Shown piece after piece: positions 59,604-64,000 of a stretch of DNA of 64,000 nt (position 1 is the first letter of the stretch; every line of letters begins with the position of its first letter). A program made the position numbers and the translations under genes. This DNA is from Burkholderia anthina (GTDB taxonomy: Bacteria > Pseudomonadota > Gammaproteobacteria > Burkholderiales > Burkholderiaceae), in the NCBI RefSeq assembly GCF_902498995.1, contig NZ_CABVLY010000009.1, forward strand, positions 62,001 to 126,000, read 5' to 3'. The notes below the pieces were generated by a model that searched no databases, was not told where the DNA came from, and worked only from the letters and a program-made list of their open reading frames with translations.

Positions 59604-60347
59604 TTACCCGGTGACCCCGGGTTTCAGCACACCATGCTCGTCCCAGTCATCCCATCCGGGAAACCGGAGCGGCGTATCCGTCTGCCAGTTCGCGAGGCGG
59701 CGGGCAAGGTTTTCACGATGCGTGGCCAGCTCGGCGATGAATGGCGCATCGGCCTGATACGCATAGCCGCCGCGCGTGTCTTGCACGCCGTGCGCAAGCA
59801 CCGGCTTCAGCACGTCGTAGCCCATGTAGTACAACGAATAGTGGATCGGCCACAGCAACAGGTCGATGTCGCCGCTGCGCCCATCCGGGGCGAATGTTGC
59901 CGCCGGCGCGCCGGTCGTGACCGAACAAATTGCGCGCCGCCCGCGGAAATGGCCATGATCGTAACGCCGACTGCCGGTGTACAAGCCCCCGTTCACGAAC
60001 ACGCGATCGAACCATCCCTTCAGCATCGCGGGCGCAGCGTGCCACCAGATCGGAAACTGGAAAATCACAAGGTCGGCCTGCTCGAGCCGGCCGATTTCCC
60101 GACGAACGTCCTCGGGCAGCGTGTCGTGCGCGCTCGCGTGGCGCTGCTCGGCCAGCGCGGAAAAAACGTCGTCGTTCGCCCGGCACCGGTAATGGCGCGG
60201 CGCCTCGACCGGATCGAAGGCTTCCGCGTATAGATCCGACACGTCAATTTCATGGCCGAGCGTGCGCATCGCCTGCGCTGCGGTGTCGCGCAGCGCAGCG
60301 TTGAACGAACGTGCTTCCGGGTGGCAATGGACGATCAGTGTGTTCAT
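59604..60347 (-). CDS. NAD(P)H-dependent oxidoreductase (flavodoxin-fold quinone reductase)
   Basis: 247 residues from ATG 60347. MNTLIVHCHPEARSFNAALR binds FMN/FAD phosphate; LVIFQFPIWWHAAPAMLKGW and DRVFVNGGLYTG are the standard KefF/MdaB/NQO-like blocks. It reduces quinones or nitro/azo compounds with two electrons. It is divergent from the LysR gene at 60473, which probably regulates it. Confidence 0.92.
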   Translation of the reverse strand: MNTLIVHCHPEARSFNAALRDTAAQAMRTLGHEIDVSDLYAEAFDPVEAPRHYRCRANDDVFSALAEQRHASAHDTLPEDVRREIGRLEQADLVIFQFPIWWHAAPAMLKGWFDRVFVNGGLYTGSRRYDHGHFRGRRAICSVTTGAPAATFAPDGRSGDIDLLLWPIHYSLYYMGYDVLKPVLAHGVQDTRGGYAYQADAPFIAELATHRENLARRLANWQTDTPLRFPGWDDWDEHGVLKPGVTG

Positions 60348-60472
60348 TTGCGACGATCCTCGATGGTGTAAAGGATGTGGCGATCTCGCTGCTGCGGTGG
60401 CCGGTATATGCTTGCTACGGTACACGCGGCGAAAATGCGCGGGAACCGGCCAACTTCGCAAACGAGGTTTGC

Positions 60473-61351
60473 ATGAATGAACAGCGAATGTCATGGGACG
60501 ATCTGAGATTGGTGCTGGCCGTTTCGCGGACCGGGTCGCTCGCGGGTGCTGCGCGGCTACTCGGAACCAGCCACGCGACAGTGTTCCGCCGACTGTCGGC
60601 GATCGAGACGAGGCTGCGCGTCAGGCTGTTCGAGCGGACTCGGACCGGTTATGTGCCTACGCCGGACGGCGAGGATGTCGCAGCTGCCGCCGCAAGGATC
60701 CAGGACGAGGTCAATGGCATCGAGCGACGCGTGGCCGGTCGCGACGCGCGCCCGTTGGGCACCGTCCGCGTGACGACAACCGACACGCTGCTGTCGGGGC
60801 TGCTGTCGCCGATGTTTGCCGCATTCCGGCGCGCCTACCCGGAAATCGCGCTTGAGGTGTCCGTGTCGAACACGGTATTCGATCTGTCGAAGCGCGAGGC
60901 CGATGTCGCGATCCGCCCGTCGTCGTCGCCTCCGGGCACATTGATCGGCCGCCAGATCGGGACAATCGCGCAAGCCATTTATGCGACGCCAGCGTGGCGC
61001 GCACGTGGCGATGATCTGGAATGGATCGGCCCGGACCCGAAGATGGGCTACCGTTCGCTGGAACAATGGATGTGCGCGCAGGGGGCTGACGCGCGTTGTG
61101 CGTATCGGGTCGATACATTGCTCGGCCTGCTCGCCGCAGCGCGCGAGGGCCTTGGCGCGGCCGTGCTGCCGTGCTATCTGGTCGACGGTGATCGCGATCT
61201 GGTGCGAATCGGCGGCCGGATCGATGCACTGGCGACGGACCTGTGGATGCTGACTCATCCGGATCTTCGCAAGACCGCCAGGATTCGTGCGTTCTCGTCG
61301 TTCGTCGCGGCGTCGATCGATACGCTGCAAGCACGTCTCGCCGGCGCGTAG
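60473..61351 (+). CDS. LysR-family transcriptional regulator
   Basis: 292 residues from ATG 60473 behind ACGAGG (a second ATG is five codons on). The winged helix (about 6-65) shows WDDLRLVLAVSRTGSLAGAA and LLGTSHATVFRRLSAIE; the effector domain begins LGTVRVTTTDTLLSGLLSPM. Divergent orientation to the oxidoreductase gene is the classical LysR arrangement. Last clearly chromosomal gene before the low-GC region. Confidence 0.92.
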   Translation: MNEQRMSWDDLRLVLAVSRTGSLAGAARLLGTSHATVFRRLSAIETRLRVRLFERTRTGYVPTPDGEDVAAAAARIQDEVNGIERRVAGRDARPLGTVRVTTTDTLLSGLLSPMFAAFRRAYPEIALEVSVSNTVFDLSKREADVAIRPSSSPPGTLIGRQIGTIAQAIYATPAWRARGDDLEWIGPDPKMGYRSLEQWMCAQGADARCAYRVDTLLGLLAAAREGLGAAVLPCYLVDGDRDLVRIGGRIDALATDLWMLTHPDLRKTARIRAFSSFVAASIDTLQARLAGA

Positions 61352-61603
61352 CGCAGCGATACCGGCCCACGTATCGACGCTTCGCGCGCACGACATGCCA
61401 ACCTGCTGTGCAAGTGGATCACGAAATACTTGATGGCGCGCGAGAAAGGCCGCTCATCGGCACCGCAGGATAATGGCAGCGACGGGCAGGATCAGAAGCC
61501 TTATATAAATCTTGGATTTGGGCTTCAGATTGCTAGTACAGCGTCAGGGATCGGGATATCTGTTGATGCCCGGAAAGCCGGGTAAAACAAGCTTTCCCGG
61601 GAA

Positions 61604-61632
61604 GACTTTTACCGTCAAGGACGGTAAAAGTC
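61604..61632. repeat. 13-bp perfect inverted repeat
   Basis: GACTTTTACCGTC (61604-61616) and GACGGTAAAAGTC (61620-61632) are separated by AAG. It embeds two copies of the 8-base word TTACCGTC that recurs at 61665-61672, 61877-61884 and 61889-61896. The family of words looks like recombinase arm-binding sites rather than a terminator. Confidence 0.6.
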
Positions 61633-61801
61633 TGAATCGTGAATGCGAATGTCGGCCTCGGTTCTTACCGTCAGATTTATCGTCAGCCTTTTTTGCTGGC
61701 CGGCGGATAGCCGCCGATAGGTGCCGCGACGCATTGACTTGAAAATCAACACGTCACGACAGTTTTTCGATAGCTGGCGATAGTCCTCGAAGGACGTCAA
61801 T

Positions 61802-61816
61802 TCACTCCCACTCGAT
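61802..61816 (-). other. Candidate attachment site matching the guaA 3' end
   Basis: The minus strand reads ATCGAGTGGGAGTGA, which encodes the terminal IEWE-stop of GMP synthase as found in many proteobacteria, yet no guaA gene is here. The 3' end of guaA is a known integration target of mobile islands, which leave such a short duplicate at the far end. In frame it closes a 22-codon minus-strand frame starting at 61870 that is probably not a gene. Confidence 0.5.
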
Positions 61817-62084
61817 CATCAACAGGTCTCGCAAGCCCGCATGGTTAAAGGGTTTGGCAGTGATCGACATGGGCCTTTACCGTCGCTTTTACCGTCATAA
61901 GCGTCAACCTTTTGCCGGCGCCGTAGATGGAGCAATTTGCGGGGCGGCGATTCTGGCTAGTCCATCGTCAATCAGTAGACATGATATCAAGGGCACCCCG
62001 CATGCGCAGCATTATGCCACCTAGAACCATTCGTACCGCAGCTTTGCCCCCGCAGGAAGGCTGCCGGCGCCGAATGCGGGGCCG

Positions 62085-63872
62085 TCAAGCATCCTCGGCT
62101 AGGTGAATTTCAATTTCTTCCACAAATGGCGATGAACGCCCCGCACTGTGCACTAGATGAACCTCAGACTTGGCCCGGGTAAAGCCTACGTAAAACAGTC
62201 GGCGCGCCTCGACGACCTGCTGCGGACCAACTCCGTTGCGCGGTAGCCGTCCGCGGTCCATACCGAACAAGAACACCACGTCGAACTCCCTGCCCTTTGC
62301 GCTGTGCAGCGTCGACAGTGTTAGCCGATTCAAATGCTCGCCGTCGCCAGCCAACTCTCCCAGAACCATATCGGCACGATCTCCCTCCGGAGCAATCCGG
62401 GCAGCAAAGACAGCCAAGGTGTCCATCTCATCCCTCAGCGCAGGGCATTCGGAGGCAAATGGTTCGATCACGTCTCTCGACAGTCTTGCAAGCCAACCAT
62501 GTAGGTTCAGGTTTGCATCCCGGCTATCCCACAGCGCGGCAATCAATCGGCGATGAAAGTCCATCGCCTGTTCATCACCATTTATGGACTCTGCGAACAG
62601 TCGCCGCCCCTCCTGCGTCAGGCGAGTAAAACGCGGCTTCCCCGTTCGCCATCCGCCACAACACCATTGGCCGCATAACTCCAACCACTGCATGAGGCGA
62701 CTAGAACGCGGGTATAGGGCATTGCCGTCTATGCGCACAATTGGGATGCCGGCAGCTTGCGCCGCGCCGGCAACCGCATCGCCGATCCAAGCGGCTGGGT
62801 AAAGCACCGCAACATTGCGATAGCCGAGCTGCGGGTGACGCCTCAGCGCTTGCGGAAGCAACTCGCCTACAAGGCGTGCCGCCTGCTGCTCATAGGTGCC
62901 GCCAGTGGGGTGGATATACACCGTTCCTTGGACCGCAGCATCAGCAGCCTCGTAATCGCGCTCTTCGCCCAGGGCCACGCGCGAGGCAACTACGATACGG
63001 TTTCCACTGCGATAGTTCAGCCGCAGACGCACTGTCTCCACGTCCTCGCGCTCGGACAGTCTGCGGAGCAGATCGGGGCGAGCCCCTGTGAACCCGTAGA
63101 TCGATTGGTCGACATCGCCCACGGCAAAGAGCCGCATGCCGGCACGAAAACATAACCCCATCACCATGCGATGCAGCGCTACACCAAGGTCCTGGTACTC
63201 ATCGACGACGAGCACGGGATACTTGGCGAGCAGTGCCCGCTGCAACCACGGGTTGTCACGCAGCGCTCGCACCGCCAGCAAGGGCATGTCATCGAAGTCG
63301 ATCAGGCCACGGCGACGTAGTTGTGCTTCGTAGGCCTCAACAAGGCGCGCAAGCTCTGGTTCGGTATCACGCCATTCTTGACTTTCGCGATTTAGGATTG
63401 ATCGGCGATAGTTGCCGAGCCGGAATTCCCAGTCTTGAGGATTGCCGGGCGCTTCGATCGTGAGGTTCACCGCTTCGGCCAGCGCCGCCTGTCGCTCAGC
63501 TCGGGTCGCCACACCGAAGCCTTCAGGCAGACCCAATCGGGCGACCTTGGCATAGGGTAAGAGGATCTGCGTAAGCGAGAAGGAATGCACGGTCCCAACA
63601 AACACACGTCCACCCGGCGCTACCCCGAGTGAAGCCAGCCGATCTTCTAGCTCGCGCGCGCATTCATTGTTATATGTGATGCAGGCGATGCCGCGTGGTT
63701 CCGGTACGTCCTCCGCGAGCATACGCGCCAACTTTGTCACGAGCGTCTTGGTTTTCCCGCTCCCGGGCCCCGCCAGCACGACGCAATGGCCACGGGATTC
63801 GTATGCTGCCCATTGCCCCGCGTTGCGCTGGATCTGCGCAGCCGCCCGCAGGTAGGCCGCGCGATCAGACAC
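62085..63872 (-). CDS. UvrD-like superfamily 1 helicase, probable GajB of a Gabija system
   Basis: 595 residues from GTG 63872, whose codon overlaps the upstream gene by eight bases; a longer frame to 63977 lies wholly inside that gene. SF1A motifs: Walker A GPGSGKTKT (K40), Ia CITYNNECARELE, II VVDEYQD, III GDVDQSIYGFTGA, IV LRLNYRSGNRIV, V TLHSAKGREFDVVF, VI RLFYVGFTRAK. It is shorter than housekeeping UvrD/Rep (about 670-720), lower in GC than its surroundings and coupled to an OLD-like gene, which fits GajB. Confidence 0.85.
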   Translation of the reverse strand: MSDRAAYLRAAAQIQRNAGQWAAYESRGHCVVLAGPGSGKTKTLVTKLARMLAEDVPEPRGIACITYNNECARELEDRLASLGVAPGGRVFVGTVHSFSLTQILLPYAKVARLGLPEGFGVATRAERQAALAEAVNLTIEAPGNPQDWEFRLGNYRRSILNRESQEWRDTEPELARLVEAYEAQLRRRGLIDFDDMPLLAVRALRDNPWLQRALLAKYPVLVVDEYQDLGVALHRMVMGLCFRAGMRLFAVGDVDQSIYGFTGARPDLLRRLSEREDVETVRLRLNYRSGNRIVVASRVALGEERDYEAADAAVQGTVYIHPTGGTYEQQAARLVGELLPQALRRHPQLGYRNVAVLYPAAWIGDAVAGAAQAAGIPIVRIDGNALYPRSSRLMQWLELCGQWCCGGWRTGKPRFTRLTQEGRRLFAESINGDEQAMDFHRRLIAALWDSRDANLNLHGWLARLSRDVIEPFASECPALRDEMDTLAVFAARIAPEGDRADMVLGELAGDGEHLNRLTLSTLHSAKGREFDVVFLFGMDRGRLPRNGVGPQQVVEARRLFYVGFTRAKSEVHLVHSAGRSSPFVEEIEIHLAEDA

Positions 63873-64000
63873 GGTCGACCACGTAGGTAATTGCGCGCGC
63901 AATGTAGGGGGGCGGTGCGATACCCTCAATGCGAGACGCCAAACGCTGTGCAAATCGTCCTTTTCCGACGGCTTCAATCAGCTTCAGGTAGTTCTCCCGA
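63865..64000 (-). CDS. C-terminal end of an upstream gene, probable OLD-family nuclease GajA
   Basis: Only the last 44 codons are in the window, ending at TGA 63867-63865. The fragment includes NYLKLIEAVGKGRFAQRLA and APPPYIARAITYVVDRV, similar in style to C-termini of OLD/TOPRIM ATP-dependent endonucleases partnered with UvrD helicases. Assignment as GajA rests mainly on gene order and the overlap; the Walker and TOPRIM motifs lie outside the window. Confidence 0.5.
   Translation of the reverse strand, partial: RENYLKLIEAVGKGRFAQRLASRIEGIAPPPYIARAITYVVDRV

Larger units (their letters stand above)
61352..62084. other. Low-GC non-coding stretch, probable island junction
   Basis: About 730 bases with lower GC than the rest and no convincing gene. 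It contains a 13-bp perfect inverted repeat (61604-61632), five copies of TTACCGTC or its complement, and a 15-base match to the 3' end of guaA (61802-61816). A short frame near 61400-61590 (reading CKWITKYLMAREKG) could be a gene remnant but matches nothing I recognise. Confidence 0.6.

Noticed and set aside
61512..61742. A 76-codon frame in the island junction
   Set aside because: It runs through the inverted repeats and TTACCGTC words, lacks a ribosome site and resembles no protein family.
61802..61870. A 22-codon minus-strand frame ending in IEWE
   Set aside because: Too short and without a clear ribosome site. The guaA-like ending is better explained as an attachment-site core than as a peptide gene.

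Overview
The window is GC-rich, densely coded DNA of a Burkholderia-type betaproteobacterium, most likely the main chromosome of a Burkholderia cepacia complex or related strain. This rests on the OmpC-type porin with a Burkholderia-like signal peptide, the ompR-envZ, ahpC-ahpD, ispD-ispF/mfd, argE and mrcA blocks, the DUF1501/DUF1800 pair, and uniform codon usage rich in third-position G and C. No species call is possible from sequence reading alone.

Layout. 0-6.2 kb: a cut-off ketopantoate-reductase-like gene and a LuxR regulator (minus strand), then a porin, an MFS permease and a histone-deacetylase-like amidohydrolase in one direction, followed by two small membrane or secreted proteins. 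6.5 kb: tRNA-Leu(UAG). 6.8-10.9 kb: a divergent squalene/phytoene-synthase-like gene, a DUF1800-DUF1501 secreted pair and a small exported protein. 11.1-14.7 kb: ompR-envZ, then ahpC and ahpD behind a strong promoter. 14.7-25.2 kb: core metabolism and maintenance (ispF, ispD, mfd, argE, a threonine/serine dehydratase, a DUF3574 lipoprotein, mrcA). 25.6-30.3 kb: a PspA-like protein with a membrane TPR partner, mscL, a hypothetical protein, a beta-hydroxyacid dehydrogenase and dodecin.

30.5-43.8 kb is a purine/ureide catabolic region: 8-oxoguanine-type deaminase, hiuH, the membrane urate hydroxylase puuD, uraD, puuE, allantoicase, allA, a hydantoin/allantoin racemase, an NCS1 permease and an FCD-type GntR regulator. 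Together they would convert urate to 5-hydroxyisourate, OHCU, allantoin, allantoate, ureidoglycolate and then glyoxylate plus urea. An ACT-domain gene, a RidA gene and a LysR gene sit inside this region. 44-46 kb holds an LD-carboxypeptidase, tadA and a DUF1992 gene.

46.4-55.3 kb is the most unusual chromosomal part. An MFS transporter lies divergent to a HutC/GntR regulator, which heads an apparent eight-gene operon: AprA-like flavoprotein, AprB-like ferredoxin, a NitT/TauT-type binding protein with a NosL-like C-terminal extension, permease, ATPase, HEAT-repeat protein and DUF971 protein. It looks like an uptake-plus-redox system for an unknown, possibly sulfur- or nitrogen-containing, compound.

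55.4-61.4 kb holds accessory metabolic genes, including a GntR/aminotransferase pair with a clear palindromic operator between them. From about 61.4 kb the base composition drops. A non-coding stretch carries five copies of an 8-bp repeat and a 15-bp match to the 3' end of guaA, which I read as an attachment site. It is followed on the minus strand by a UvrD-like helicase whose start overlaps the end of a second gene cut by the window edge. This pair looks like a Gabija-type (GajA-GajB) antiphage system on an integrated island. No CRISPR array, rRNA operon or intact insertion sequence was seen.
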